From Scleromitrula shiraiana (lineage: Eukaryota > Ascomycota > Leotiomycetes > Helotiales > Sclerotiniaceae): DNA of 64,000 bases. Made by a program: the position numbers and the translations under genes. Below the pieces are notes generated by a model. That model was given only the letters and a program-made list of their open reading frames with translations, ran no database searches and was not told where the DNA came from. The stretch is from positions 558,001-622,000 of the forward strand of contig JABELC010000010.1 in the NCBI GenBank assembly GCA_028455995.1, read 5' to 3'. This document shows positions 14,101 through 28,735 of this stretch, one piece after another; the first letter of the stretch is position 1; every line of letters begins with the position of its first letter.

Positions 14101-17100
14101 TTGATCAATTTTATTATAAATAATCAAATTTTCAATATTTTTAAAAAATATATTAAATTTGTTTTTATTTATTAAGTAAAATAAAAATAATATATTTTTA
14201 TAAATAATATAAATGTCAATTTATTTAATTAATCAATTAATTTTATACAATTCAATAAATTTTTTAATATTATTTTTTTTAAAAATCATTTTCATAGTTT
14301 TTATTTTATTGTACTTAATAATTCAATTAATTAATTTCTATAATGCTCTATATTATTATTATTTTTATATTAATTATAATATTTTAGAATTTATTAAAAT
14401 TATATTTATTATTTATAAAAAATATTTTAAGATTATATATAATCTATGTTAGTACGTTTTTTTTATTAATTTGACTATTTTTAAATAATCTTTTATATAT
14501 TAATATATATTTAGATACTATTTTGATAAAGATAAAAATTATTAATAATCTATTAATTAATTTATCTAGTACATAATCTATTTTTAATATAGTTTTATTT
14601 AAATAATCTATTTTTCTATACAATGCTTTATAAATTTTATTGATATTTTTATTTTTATTTTTTGCTTTTTTCATAATATATCAAAAATCATTTATATACA
14701 TAATTATTTCTATTTTTTATAACTTTTTTTTATATTTTTATTAAATTTATTTGTCATATTTGAATTAAACTTTTTTTTTAATTTGATTTTAAGTAATATA
14801 AAAAAAAGAATTGTTTTTATATATTTAATATTATTTTTTATAGTTTAATTTAAAGCTATTTCTATTATATCGATTTTACATATTCAATTATAATTCAAAT
14901 TAATTTTAATAATTGTTATACATTTTATAATTCTTGTAGTTATTTATTTTAATATATTTATTATAATTCTAATTTTTATTTTACGTTTATAAATTATTTT
15001 TAAATTATTTTCTAATATAACATATATTAATATTATTATTTTATAATTCATTATAAATCTAAATTATTTTTTTAATTTCTTAAACAGAATTAAAAATATT
15101 CTTAAATAATTGATAATATATTTAAACATATGATTTAATGGATTAATATAATAAAAGAACTTTTTTATATAAATAAAAATTTATATAATTATCTTATTTT
15201 TATAAAAAACAATTTTCAATATTATGTAAGTTTTTTTTTAATTTTTCTTGATAATATTTCTAAATATTCTCTTTATTGATTTATTCCTTATATTATAATA
15301 ATATAATTTCTTTTAATATTGTACTTTAAATTTTTTAATTAAATTTTATAATTTTTATAGAAATATAATTCAATTTGATATATAATATTGAAATACTTTA
15401 TTTTTAAATATAATTAAAAATATTATTATTATAAATTTATTTGATATATCTATATATTATAAAATTAATATATGAATAATTATTTTATGATTAGAATTAT
15501 TATTTTTATTATTAAGTTTTATTATATTATTATATATATTCTATTTAAATTAGTTTAATATAAAACCTTTAAGATATAATATTAATAATTCTTTTTTTAA
15601 TAATATTTTATATAATAGAATAATGGATTTTTTTTGCATGATTAACAAGATTTCTTTTTTAAATTTCTTTATTTATTTCAATAATTATTAATATAATTAT
15701 TCATCATTATGTGTTTTTTATAGAAATCTTTAAATAAATGATTTTGTTCAATTTAATTATATTAATATATATAACCATTTTCAATTAAAATTATATATTC
15801 AAAAATATTATTTAAATAATTAAAATATTTTATTTGTTTTACTTCTTTTTTTTAGCTTATTTTTCAATATTTTTTTTCAATCTTGTTCTTTTGTCAGATT
15901 TTTTATTATTATTTTTATATTATTAAATCTAAATTTTATGAATAAATCTTTATAAACGTTTTTTAAAGAAATTTTCATTTATTTTGAATATAATTTTATA
16001 TATATTATATAATATAATATATAATTTATTAAAATAAATATATTAATATAAATATCATTTTTTTATACTATTTTTATTATTATTATTAAATATTCTTTAT
16101 TTAATATTCAAAATATTTCTCCATTAATATTTTTCCATATTATCTTAAAATTTATCTATAAATTTATGTTAATTGAGATTTTTAAACTATTAATTATATA
16201 TTTATTAAATTTATATTTTAAATCATAATTATCTAAAAACAATGTTTTTTTTTAATATTTTTGATATTTCTTAAATTTAAGATCTTATTTATATTTATAT
16301 ATATATTTTCATTTATATTTTTTATGTTTCTTAAATATAAATATAAATTCATTAAAAATATTATTTATCATAATTTTTAATAAAAACTATTTTATTTATA
16401 TTTATAATACTAATATTTATATTCATTTAAAGATTTTATATTAATATTATTTTTATAATCAACTTTTATATATTAAATTTTAATTAAATTGTTTTAATAA
16501 TATTTTTGATATCAATCAAACAACTTTAATTTAAATAAAAAAAACTTTTTATTTATTAAGATATTTATAATAACTCTAAATTTTCAATATTTATATCTAA
16601 TAAATTATTTTTTTTATATAATTATTTAGGTTTTTTTAATATTATTGAATAAATATTTAATATCAAATCAAAATTTAGTTTAATAAAATTTTCACTTAAA
16701 TATAATTATTTTGATTTATAAAATAAAAAAATAAAAAAAGTAATAGTAAAGAAAAATAAAAATAAAAATTATTAAAGATTCTCATAAGAATTCAAATAAA
16801 GATTTTTATATAAATAATTTTATTATCTCTTTAATAATTATTATAACATAATTATTATTATCAATATTTTTATTTGTTAAAATATTTTCTAAAATAATAT
16901 GATATATATTTAAATAATCTAATATAATTTATATTTTTATTATTATTTTATTTATAATAAATATTTAGATTTTGTAATTTTAAAATCAATTCAAAAATTA
17001 CTTTATTTATAATATATATTTAGATTTAATAATCTTTAAATCAAAATTGAAGATTATTTTTCCATAATAATCATTTAAATAATGTAAAATTTAATTTTTT

Positions 17101-17225
17101 TTTATTATGAATTAAGTAATTGATAAATTTTTTATTGATAATAAATAAAGATATTTAGTTTTATCAAATCAATTATTATATATAATAAATTAAAAATCTT
17201 AATTTAAAATATATATATCAAGTAG

Positions 17226-17386
17226 TATTTGTATAATCTTAAAGGAATAAAATAATATAATATAGATGTATTTCTTTTATTATATTAATCTATTTAAGGA
17301 GATCAAGAAGGGTGTTATACGTTGTTAAAAGTATATATATCCTTAATGAGCATGTGACGTAAGGTCACGCGTTGACTGTACAAACA
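17226..17386. repeat. Right LTR of copy B (161 bp)
   Basis: The last 100 bases are well preserved, including CATGTGACGTAAGGTCACG at 17,351-17,369 and the terminal TACAAACA. Confidence 0.8.
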
Positions 17387-20300
17387 AGAACAAAATAAAA
17401 AAATTAATAATTTGTTAATTTATATTATTATCATTATAAAAACTTTAAAAGTTTTAACTTTAATCATTTAAAGTATATTTAAAATATTATTATTATTTAT
17501 AATAATTCAAAAAAATCTATATACTTTTATTATTAAAACTTAAAAAAAAAGTCATCAAATTAATTAATAATATTTTTTAATATCTTTCATAAATTTTTAA
17601 AAATATCATAAAATTCAGGAATCTATTTTTAATTCATGAAATAAATATTAAATACAACAGAAATTGAGTAAAACTATTGAAGATAATTATTAAATTAATA
17701 TATTTATGATAAAATTATTATTGAAAATATATTATAATTCATTTCAATTTAAATATATCAAATATATTTAATAATATCTAATGTTTAAAATTTGCATATA
17801 TTTCAACAATAAACTCAATTTTACTTTACTTAATTTACTTAATTATTTGTTTTAATGATATATCAATGAATGAATATATTAATTTATGAATATTAATTTA
17901 TAATGATACTTTTGAAAAATATTTATTTAATTTTATAGTTTTTTTATTCTATAATCATATTTCAATCAAAATATATTTAATGAGAAATTAATAAAGCAAT
18001 ATAATAATTATTATTAATAATATTAATATTTTAATTTCAAATAAAAGGGAAAAAGGAAAGAAGGAATTTATAATATCTTGAAAAATAAATATAATAAACA
18101 TTCAAAATGAATATATAAAGATAAAATCAAAATTATATTTAATAATCATTAAATATTATATTTTGATGAAAAATAAAACATTACAATTTTAAAAATCAAC
18201 ATAAAATAATTCTTTTATAATAAACTTTAATTAAAATATAAAATTATTCGATTTCTATTTAAAGAAAAAATTAAAATAATCTATATAAATATATAAAATT
18301 TAATGAAATCTTGAAATTTAATATTATTTTATATAATTATTTTGATATTAATTTTTTTTTAGATAAATAAAATAAACATTTAAAATAAGAATAATAACTT
18401 TAATAGTAATATATATAAATTCAATTTTAAATTTTTTTCATAAATATAAAATTGATCTCAAAACTATAAAATAGAATCAAATAGATATTATAAAATGATA
18501 ACAAAAACTTTTTAAACAATGATTATATTCATAATTTATACAAAAATAAAGTTATTATTTATTATATATTTAAAGAATTTATAAATAATAATTGAAACAT
18601 ATATAATTATCTTAAAATGATTAAAAGAACTAAATAAAAGATTTAAATGATTAATAAAGAATATTATAAATAAAAAAAGATGTAAAGTATTTATTAAAAT
18701 AATTTCAATTAAATAAAAATGAATGAAATGTTTAATATATTAGGAATAAATGAATTATTTTATGAATTCATTAAAATAAAATTTAATAGACTTGTATCTA
18801 TAATCAACAAGACTTTTAAGATGAATATAAATAATTATATAGATGAATTTATTAAAAAATAATAATAAATTCTATAATATTTATATTACAACTTTCTTTA
18901 GAAATAATCTTGATTAAATATATTTAATTCAAAAATCAATAGAAAAAGATTTAAAATTTATAATGAAATAATAAAGAAATTACTAGAATTATACTAAATA
19001 TTCAAATAAAAAAATAAAATTGAATATATTTCTAATATAAAAATAAAACAGAAAAATGAAAATTCTCAATATAAATTCAATAAACTTAATAAAAACAATT
19101 CACTAAATATTTATAAAAAGTTTTTTATTTTAATAATAAAATAATAATTGATTATAAAAGTTTGAGATTTTTATTTTATACAAATATGGAAACTATTAAT
19201 TTAAATAATATAGAAAAAAACATGAATACAATAATAATAATGATAATATTAATATATTTAATAAAAATCTATTAATAAATGAAAATTAAACAAATTTGAA
19301 AAGAAATAAAATATAAATTTACATTATAATAGACAATTTTCTTTTGATAATATTATTTATATTTCTTTTATATATATATATATATTTAATTTTTAAATTG
19401 ATATAAAAATAACGACAATATTTCATATGAATATTGCTAAAAGATATAAAAATATATCAAAATATAAATAAAAATAATAATAATGTTTATGTTAATTTTG
19501 AAGATTCTTTTAATTCAATAAAATTAAAAATGATTAAAAAAATTAATAAAAATTAATGAAAATATTATAAATATAAACAAAAATAAAATAAAATCATACA
19601 ATTATCAAGGAATATATATATATATATCTATTGTATAATAATTCTTTAATAAATATATAACATATAATAAAAACATAATATATAAAAATCATTCAAAATA
19701 AAAATATTGATACAAGATCTTTTTATTAATAATAAATATAAAATAATTAGATTTTATAATATATTTATGAATACATATATCCAAACTTTTTTAAGAATGT
19801 TTATAATAAATAATCAAATTATAAATAATTGATATAATAACAATGAAAGATTTCTAAAACTTTTTACAAAAATTAAAAGTTTTTATATTTTTTTTAAATT
19901 TATTTTATATATATTTAAGATTATTTATATAGTTAATTTAAATCTATATATAAATTAATTAAATTAAAAATTAAAAATGAAATTATTATTATTATTAATA
20001 TTAAATATAAAAGATAAAGATCAGTATATAATTTTTATTCATTTTAAACTAATATGGATAAATAATATATTAATTATTATCATTATATAATGTACTTAAA
20101 AAATATATATAATTTAAAAAAGTCTAATTTTTATGTAAAAGATAGAGATTCTTTTTTCAAATATATTCTTGAAATTTAATGATAATTAAATTGTATTTTA
20201 AAAAAAATGATTATTATACATAAAAACAATTTAGTCAAAAATCTTTCGAACAATTAAAAATAAAATCAAAGAGATATAATATATATATTTTAACATATTT

Positions 20301-23300
20301 TAAAATCAGTAAAAAAATTGAATAATAAATAGAAAATAATAAAAGAAAAATAATAACAAAACCAATATCTTATAAAATATAATATATAATTTAAAATAAA
20401 AAGCATCTTAAAATATTAAATAAATATATTAAATAAGAAATAAATAATCTAGTTTGAAGATTATAATTTATATAGTCAAATAAGTCTTTTTTCAAAATAA
20501 TTATATTTATAAATATGAATGATATAAACAATTTATAAATATGATTATTTTGAAATTAAAAATAAAAATATCAATATTATATAATCATCAATAAGAATCT
20601 TTTATCATCAAAAAAGTTTAATATAACAACATCACTATATTAATTTTGTTCTTATTAAATTATTATAATAATAATTTCATAAATTCAATAATAATCAAAA
20701 ATTATAATCATTATTTAATAGCTTTATCGAATCAAAGAAGATTTAAAAAAAGAATTTCAAAAGAAATCAAATATAAAAATTATTTTATTTTAATCTATAC
20801 TAGTAGGAAGAATTGGAATAAATTAAAAAATAATATAAAAAATAATTATTTAAAAAATATAAAGATTTATAAAAGCAATATGAAACAATATACATAACAT
20901 ATACTAATTATATTTTCAAAAAACTTCAAATTTTTCATCAAATTAAATATATTTTATTTTAATTTTATTTTCAATGATAAAAGAATAAAATAAAAACATT
21001 TTAAAATGATATATATAAATATATAAAAAACTAGCTTATAAATATTTTTTCTATATCTATTAGTAATATCAATTTATAAAAAAATTAAAATTTATATAAA
21101 TCAATCAAAATATAAATTATTTATTATATATATTAATATTATATAATTTTAAAGTTTTTTATAATCTTTACAAGATTTAAAAATGATTATTATAATTATA
21201 CCAAGCCTTATTTTATTTTATTTTTAAAAATTAAAATATTCAAATATAAAAATTCAATCAAAAAATGTATAATTAATCAATCATTTGAATGAATCTTCTT
21301 TGTCTAATATTTTATGAATAAAAACAATATATAATGTATTTCTATTGAAAAAATAAAATAAAATTGATAAACTTATTTTAAAATATAATAAGCAAAATGA
21401 ATTCTATGAAAAACGTTTGTTATTGATTATAATCAAAAAATATAGATTAATAATCTGATTTTTTTATTTTAAAATTTCTTTATTTTTAACTATAATTAAA
21501 TTAATTAAGTAATATCAAAAAAGATTTTATATTTGAATATTACATTTTTGAAAATTGAAATCTAATTTAACTTTAAACGAAAATAAATTTATATTATTTA
21601 TTATATTTGATAAAGAAATGATTTGTAAAAATTTAAAAGCTTTATATAATTTTGAATTCTAAAATTGTTAAAAAACTTTAATTGAATTTCATTCAATCTC
21701 CTGTTAAATAATTAAATTATAAATTATTATATCAATTTTATGTAATATACAGAATTAATAAATGATAAATATATTCAAATATTTTTTAAATAATTTCTAT
21801 ATTTATATACAATTGCTATATTTATATATCTCTGAAATATTGAATTTATATTAAAATATATATTTTATTAATTTGTTAAATTTTTTCGTTAAGAAAATTA
21901 TGAATATTCTTGATTTTAATTTTTCATATCATTTAATTTTATTAATTATAAAACATATTATAATATTAATTCATTTTGTAAATAAATTATTGATTTTTAT
22001 TAAATAATTAAATTACGAAATTATTATTTATTGATAAATTGTTTTTAAATAATTGAATAAAAATATTATTTATTATATTGTTAAAATTAAATAATTTCAT
22101 TTTTTAAAGTTTTTTGATCTTATTTTGATTAGGTATTTTATATATTTTAGAGTCTTATAATAGAATGTAAAAAATAATTTCAAAATATATTTATAGATTT
22201 TTTAAATAATTGTATTAATAATTGTATTAAAATTTAGTGTTTCTTTTAATTTTTATCAAATATTCATTATAAAATTTTTAAATTCGTCAATTCAGTTTTT
22301 CTATTTTTTAAATCCATAATTTAATCAATTAAAGATAAAAGTTTTGAAAAAAAAAAACCTTTTATGAAAAGATTCATATTTTTTTATAAAATTTCTAATA
22401 AATAATTAATATCCTTTTAACTTTATATATATTAATATAGAATATTATTTTAATAATGATATTTAATATGTTTATGAAAAAATTTGAAAATTTGAAATAA
22501 AAAGCTTTATTTTATATAATAATATTTTTATAATTTTTATTTTAATGTTCAAATATTTCTTTTTTTTAATATTTAATTTAGTATTATTTTGATAAAATTT
22601 AGATATATGAAGAAATTTATATATTAAAATATTAATTTTTATTATTATTCCAATAAAATTAACAAAAGATTTTATCATTAAATCAAAAAAATAGAAAAAT
22701 TCCTTCAATTTTCTGATATCAATAAAAGAAATTAATAATTCTGGAAATTAATCTCAATAAATCATTAATAAATATTCAATTCAAATTGATTATTTTAATT
22801 TTAAATAATTTTAATATATTCTTTTAATATTAACTTATTTAGAAATAAAAAGAATATTGACGAAATTTGGATTTTAAATAAAAAAAATGATATTATAAAT
22901 TTATAATAAATATTAAAAATATTTAAAACTATTATTTTAAAATGAAAAATTAAAAAAGTTAAAAACTTAAATTATATTAATAATTTCTTTTATTATATTT
23001 AAATAGTTATTCATTCAATTTAAATATATGTAAAACTTTATATTAATATTTAAAAAACAATATATAAATTTTATATATTTGTAATATATAAATAAAATCA
23101 ATTTAGATTTTTCAATATTAAAAATAAAGTTTTTATTATAATCATATATAATTTATAAATCCATTTTAGAAAATACAAATAATTTAAATTTAAAAATTTA
23201 TTAATTGATTTTTTTAAATTCAAATTTTTGATTATCAATATATACTTTAATAATTTTTTATTTTTTATTTTTATTAAATATAATTTTATAACTTTTTCAA

Positions 23301-23584
23301 GATTTTTCAAAATATTTTTAATATTAAATAAAAAATTATAGTATTTATTTACATATAAATTGATATTTTCTCGATATTGAATAATTATATTTTTTATTAA
23401 ATTTTATATACAAATTGTCTTTCTATAAATTATTGCTAAATATTAAATAATTAAAATCTATAAATTATTTTTAATAAAACCTTTTTATATAAATTTAAAT
23501 TTTCATAACTTTTATAGATTATTCTTTTTCAAATATAATATAAATTAAATAAATTTAATATAAAAATAAAAGAATATATTAAAA
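17387..23584. other. AT-rich, RIP-like sequence without a recognisable gene
   Basis: This 6.2 kb between copies B and C has short runs of open frame: 20,646-20,897 on plus with Asn/Lys/Arg-rich content, and 22,472-22,708 and 23,098-23,310 on minus with Ile/Lys/Asn-rich content. None shows a conserved motif, and each is of a length expected by chance at this composition, given that surviving codons are AT-only. It is probably decayed transposon sequence of unknown class. No RNA gene was seen. Confidence 0.55.
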
Positions 23585-23646
23585 AAGTTTCAAAGCGATT
23601 TATTTATTTTGTATATGTTTTACTTTTCATTTAATCGAATATAATT
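23585..23646 (-). mobile_element. Possible terminal fragment of the TIR/foldback element (degraded)
   Basis: Contains CAAAGCGATTTATTTATTTTG and ends in TTTAATCGAATA. This parallels the end of the element at 42,071 (AAAGCGATTCGTTTATTTTT ... AATCGAGTA) and the reverse complement of the left end of the intact element at 62,072. Differences are mostly C-to-T or G-to-A. Upstream similarity is weak, so this is tentative. Confidence 0.4.
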
Positions 23647-23728
23647 GTAATTATATTATTATAGAAATTCAAATTGAAATTAAAAGAATAAATTCATTTT
23701 GATATTTTATTAAATTATAAAAGTTTAT

Positions 23729-23888
23729 TGTTTGTATAACTCCGGGGGTATAGAACTATACAATTACGGTATCAATCAATATTATATTATTTGTTTAAGG
23801 AGTTTAAGAAAGGTATTATATATTATTGAGGATATATATTTTTTTAATAGATATATAATGTAAAATTATATATTTGATTATATAAATA
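23729..23888. repeat. Left LTR of copy C (160 bp) with 5-bp target duplication
   Basis: The outer 65 bases keep G and C (ACTCCGGGGG, ATTACGGTATC); the inner half is A+T only. It is directly preceded by TTTAT, which recurs after the right LTR. Confidence 0.85.
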
Positions 23889-26800
23889 TTAATAACTTTT
23901 TAAAAATTTAATATTATATATATAAAAAATTGAAATTTATAAAAATTATAAATTATCTATATAAAATAAAAATAAAATAAATTTTTTTTAGTTTTTTATT
24001 ATTTTAAAATTTTTATAATTTGTTTATATGTAATATAATATTTTAAAATTAAATCAAAATAAATATTATTTAGATTATATATTATTATTATTTTATATTA
24101 TTATTATTTTTTATATTATATTTTTTATTATTTTATTTTATAATAATTATATATAAATTAAATAAATAAAATTAATTATTATTTAATTATTTTTTGAAAA
24201 ATAAATAAAAAGAAATCAAAATCTTTTTTATATTTAATTTATTTATTAATTTTTATTAATATTTTATTTATATTAATAAGTTTTTTTAATATTAAATAAA
24301 ATTTTATTTTTATTATTATATTTATTAGATTATTATTATTATTAATTTATTATATTTTTGCGATTTTTTTATATTTATATAATTAATATAGTATTATAAT
24401 ATTGATTATAAATTGTTTTTTAATTATTATTTTAAATTTAATTAATAATTAAAATAAAAAATATAAATCGATATAAATAATTAATAATAAAATATAATTA
24501 TTAAAAATTTTATCGATTATATTTTTAATAATAATTGTTATATCAAAATTAAAAACTATTATATAAAATTCTAATATTGATATAGTTTAAATAATATATT
24601 TATATTTAATTAAAAATTAATATATAATATTTGTATTTTTGTTTTTATTTATTAATATAATAATATATTTAATTTAAAATAATAGATTAAAATTATTAAT
24701 ATATAAAATATTAATAAATATATATATAAAAAAAATATTGAAATTAACTAATATAAATTAAAAATTTTTTATAAAATTTTTTTTTTATTATTATATATAT
24801 TTATTAAATATTTTTATATTTTTATTGTTTAATTTAATATTTTATATAGTTTATATTAAATTAAATAAAGTTTTAAATTAATAATAAATTGTAATATAAA
24901 TATTATAAGTATATTATATAATATATTGTTTTTTTGATTTTATATTTTTTTAAAATCTATTATATATTTTATATATATTAATATTGATATTTTTGATTTA
25001 TTTTATATTTTTATATTAAAATTTTTGATTTATTATAATCATTGAACTTTTTAATAATATTAAATTATTATTAAATTGAAATAAATATATTTTAATTAAT
25101 TATTTTTATTTTTTATATAAAAATTTAGTTTTTTTTAAATAATATTCTTTTTTATAAATGAATTATTTATTAATAATAATTAGAGTATTATTGGTTTATA
25201 TTATTACAATTTTAAATTCTTATTTTTATATATATAATAAATAAAGATTATATATTGATATTATTATTTTAAATTTTATAATATAATAGTTTAAATATAT
25301 GCTAAATTAATGATTTTTTGTTTTTAAGATTTTAGATAATAATTATATTATATAAAATATAGTTTTAAATAAGTATTTTATTTTTAGAATCATATATATA
25401 AAGATAAAATATGCAAATTTCAAATTTATTTATATATATATTTGAATAATATTATATGAATAAATATTAAATATATTATTATTTTTTATTATTATTATAA
25501 TAATTATAATTATTAATATTAATTAATAAATTAAATATTATATAATTAAAGATTATATAAATATAATATATTTTTTTATATTATTAAAATTTTATATAAT
25601 AAATTTTGATTTTTTATATATATTTTTTATATCTAGATATTTAAGTTTATTAATTTATTTATATTTAAAGATTTTTATTTTTATTAAAATATTTTATTAT
25701 TTTATTATTTTGAATATATTAGTTTTTATTAATTTATTTAGTTTTTTTTTTTTGGATTTTATATATATTTTATTTATTCTTTTTTTATTATATTTAGTTT
25801 ATTTAGTAAAGAAAATTAATTTTTTTATAAAAAAAGTATTAATTAAATATATAATATATTTATTATTTAATAATATTATAATATTTAATAATGTTTTTTT
25901 AAAATCTTTATTTTTTATATATAATTTAGATTATATTTTTTATTATATATTTTATTAAATATATTAATAAAATTAAATTATTATTAATAATAGAATATTA
26001 AAGCTTTAATTTTTTTTTAGTTTGCTATATTTATAAATTATTAGTTTAAATAATTTAGATATTATTATTTTTAATGTTTTTTGAATAATTAATTGATTAT
26101 TATTATTATTTATAAATATAAATAATATATAGTTTTTTATATATATTATTAATAATATTAATATTAGATTAATAAATTTTTTATAATATAAATAAATTGA
26201 TATTGATTATATTATTATAATATAATTATTTATATTGATTTTGTAATTTTTATTTTTTATCAATTTAAAAATATGAAATTTTATTTATTTTTTTTTTTTA
26301 TTTTAATTATTTTTTTATATATTAAAATTTTTAAATATATTTTTAAATTATATATTTTATATATAGATAATTTGTTTTATTTTTATAATACATTTTTTAT
26401 TAATTAAATTACTTTATATTTATAGATTTTATTATTTATTTTTTATAGTTTTATTCTTTAATTAATAATAATTTTTATTAATAAATCTGATTTTTCTATA
26501 TATACAAATATATCGAATATTAAAAATGTTAAAATTAGTTTATTAAAATTTATTGAGTTATTTATAGTCTTTATTATTATTTATAATATTTGCTTTTTTA
26601 TAAAATTAGATTATTATAATTTGTTTTGTAAAATTTTAAATGCTTATTATATAATTTTATAATATTGTTTAATTTTATTAATTAATTAATAAGATTTTAT
26701 AAAAATCATTTTTATTTTGATTATTATAATATTTATATATTTATTAAATTTTTTTATAATAAATTATATATTTCTATTAATAATGATATAGTTTAAAGAT

Positions 26801-28636
26801 TTTATATAAATATTAATTTATTTAAATCAAATTGTATTTTAAATATATTTTATTAATAAATTATTTAGAAATGTTATTATTTAATATTTTATTATTTTAT
26901 TAAATATATATAATATTATTTTTTTATTAATATATATAATATTAATTATAATTATATAATTAAATCAAATATTATTATTTTTATTATTATTGATTTTGAA
27001 TTTGAATTTTTTTAATAATTTGCTATATATTTAATATTAATTATAATATTTTATTAGTTTATTAATTTTTTTTTTATTTATATTATTATAATTAATCTAT
27101 TTAAATATATTATGTAATTTATAAATAATTAGATAATCAAAATATTTATATAGATATTATAGTTTTATTTTTATAAAATAATAGATATTATTTAAAATTA
27201 TTGATTATATAAATATATTATAATTATATTTTTATAATAAAAAATTATAATTATATTTTTATATAATAAAAAAATGTTTATCAATTTTATTATAAATAAT
27301 TTGATTTTTGATATTATTAAAAAATATATTGAATTTGTTTATATTTATTAAATAATATAAAAATAATATATTTATATAAATAATATAAACTTTAATTTAT
27401 TTGATTGATAATTTGATTTTATATAATTTGATAAATTTTTTAATATTTTTTTTTTTGAATATAATTTTCGCGATTTTTGTTTTATTATAATTAATGGTTA
27501 AATCAATTAGTTTTTATAATACTTTAAATTATTATTTATTAATAATTAATATTATTATTATTTCTATATTGATTATAATATTTTAAAACTTATTAGGGTT
27601 ATATTTATTATTTATAAAGAATATTTTAAAATTATATATGATTTATTTTAATATTATATTTTTATTAGTTTAGTTATTATTAGATAGTTTTTTGTATATT
27701 AATATATGTTTAAATACTTTTTTTGCAAATTTAGTAATTATTTATAGATTATTGATTAAGTTGTTTGATGTATAATATATTTTTGATATAATTTTATTTG
27801 AATATTTTATTTTTATATAAAATACTTTATAAGTTTTTTTAATATTTTTTTTTTTATTTTTTATTTTTTTTTATAATATATTAAAAATTATTTATATATA
27901 TAGTTATTATTATTTTTAATAATTTTTTTTTATACTTTTTTTATATTTTTCTTTGATTTAATTTTAAGTAATTTATAAAAAAACATTTTTTTTTTTTGTA
28001 TATTCAATATTATTTTTTATAAATTAACCTAAAACTTTTTTTATTATATTGTTTTTAAATATTAAATTATGATTTAGATTAATCTTGATAATTATTATAT
28101 CTTTTTTGATTATTATAATTATTTGCTTTATTATATTTATTATAATTAAAATTCTTATTTTGATTTTATAAATTATTTATAAAAATTTTTTTAATATAAT
28201 ATATATTAATATTATTATTTTACGATTTATTATAAATCTAGATTGTTTCTTTAATTTTTTCAATAAGATTAAAGATATTTATAGTTAATTAATAATATAT
28301 TTAAATATACTATTTCATTTATTAATATAATAAAATTATTTTTTTATAAAAATATAATTAACTTTTTATATTGTTTCATAAGGTTTTATATAATTGCTTT
28401 ATTTTTATAAAAAATAATTTTAAATATTATTTAAGTTTTTTTTTTTAATTTTTATTTATAATGCTTTTTATTATTAATTTTATTTATTTTTTTATTATAT
28501 TATAATAATATAGTTTTTTTTAATATTATATTTTAAATTTTATAATTAGACTTTTTATTTTTTATAAAAATATAATAAAATTCAATATATAATATTTAAA
28601 CATTTTATTTTTAAATATGATTAAAAATATTATTAT

Positions 28637-28650
28637 TATAAATTTGTTTA
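28637..28650. repeat. Target-site duplication of the LINE, left copy
   Basis: TATAAATTTGTTTA is repeated exactly at 34,375-34,388. It directly precedes a run of 25 T. Confidence 0.85.
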
Positions 28651-28714
28651 TTTTTTTTTTTTTTTTTTTTTTTTTGGTTTAAAGTCCTATTTCAGTCATT
28701 GACTATATAAGACT

Positions 28715-28735
28715 ATCGAGGTTTAATATCTCGAT
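28715..28735 (-). other. Stem-loop in the LINE 3' UTR
   Basis: ATCGAG and CTCGAT, 9 nt apart, form a perfect 6-bp stem about 40 nt from the poly(A) tail. In some LINE clades a 3' stem-loop is the recognition site for the element's own reverse transcriptase; that role here is inference. Confidence 0.5.

Larger units (their letters stand above)
10944..17386 (-). mobile_element. LTR retrotransposon copy B, RIP-degraded, both LTRs present
   Basis: Bounded by a left LTR (10,944-11,116) that starts TGTTTGTATGACTC and a right LTR (17,226-17,386) that ends ...GACTGTACAAACA, so the ends form the inverted pair TGTTTGTA/TACAAACA. The interior is collinear with copies A and C. It lacks roughly 220 bp near 12,470-12,540 (present at 25,240-25,530 in C) and the Gln/Asn-type repeat block. 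All frames are closed. A short minus-strand stretch at 14,444-14,674 still reads as a Lys/Asn-rich, helix-like peptide, which weakly supports minus-strand coding. The 5 bp next to each LTR (ATTAA, AGAAC) do not match, so no target duplication is visible. Confidence 0.8.

Noticed and set aside
20646..20897. 83-codon Asn/Lys/Arg-rich ORF as a transposase remnant
   Set aside because: No catalytic motif; open frames of this length are expected where G and C are nearly absent. The region may still be a decayed element.
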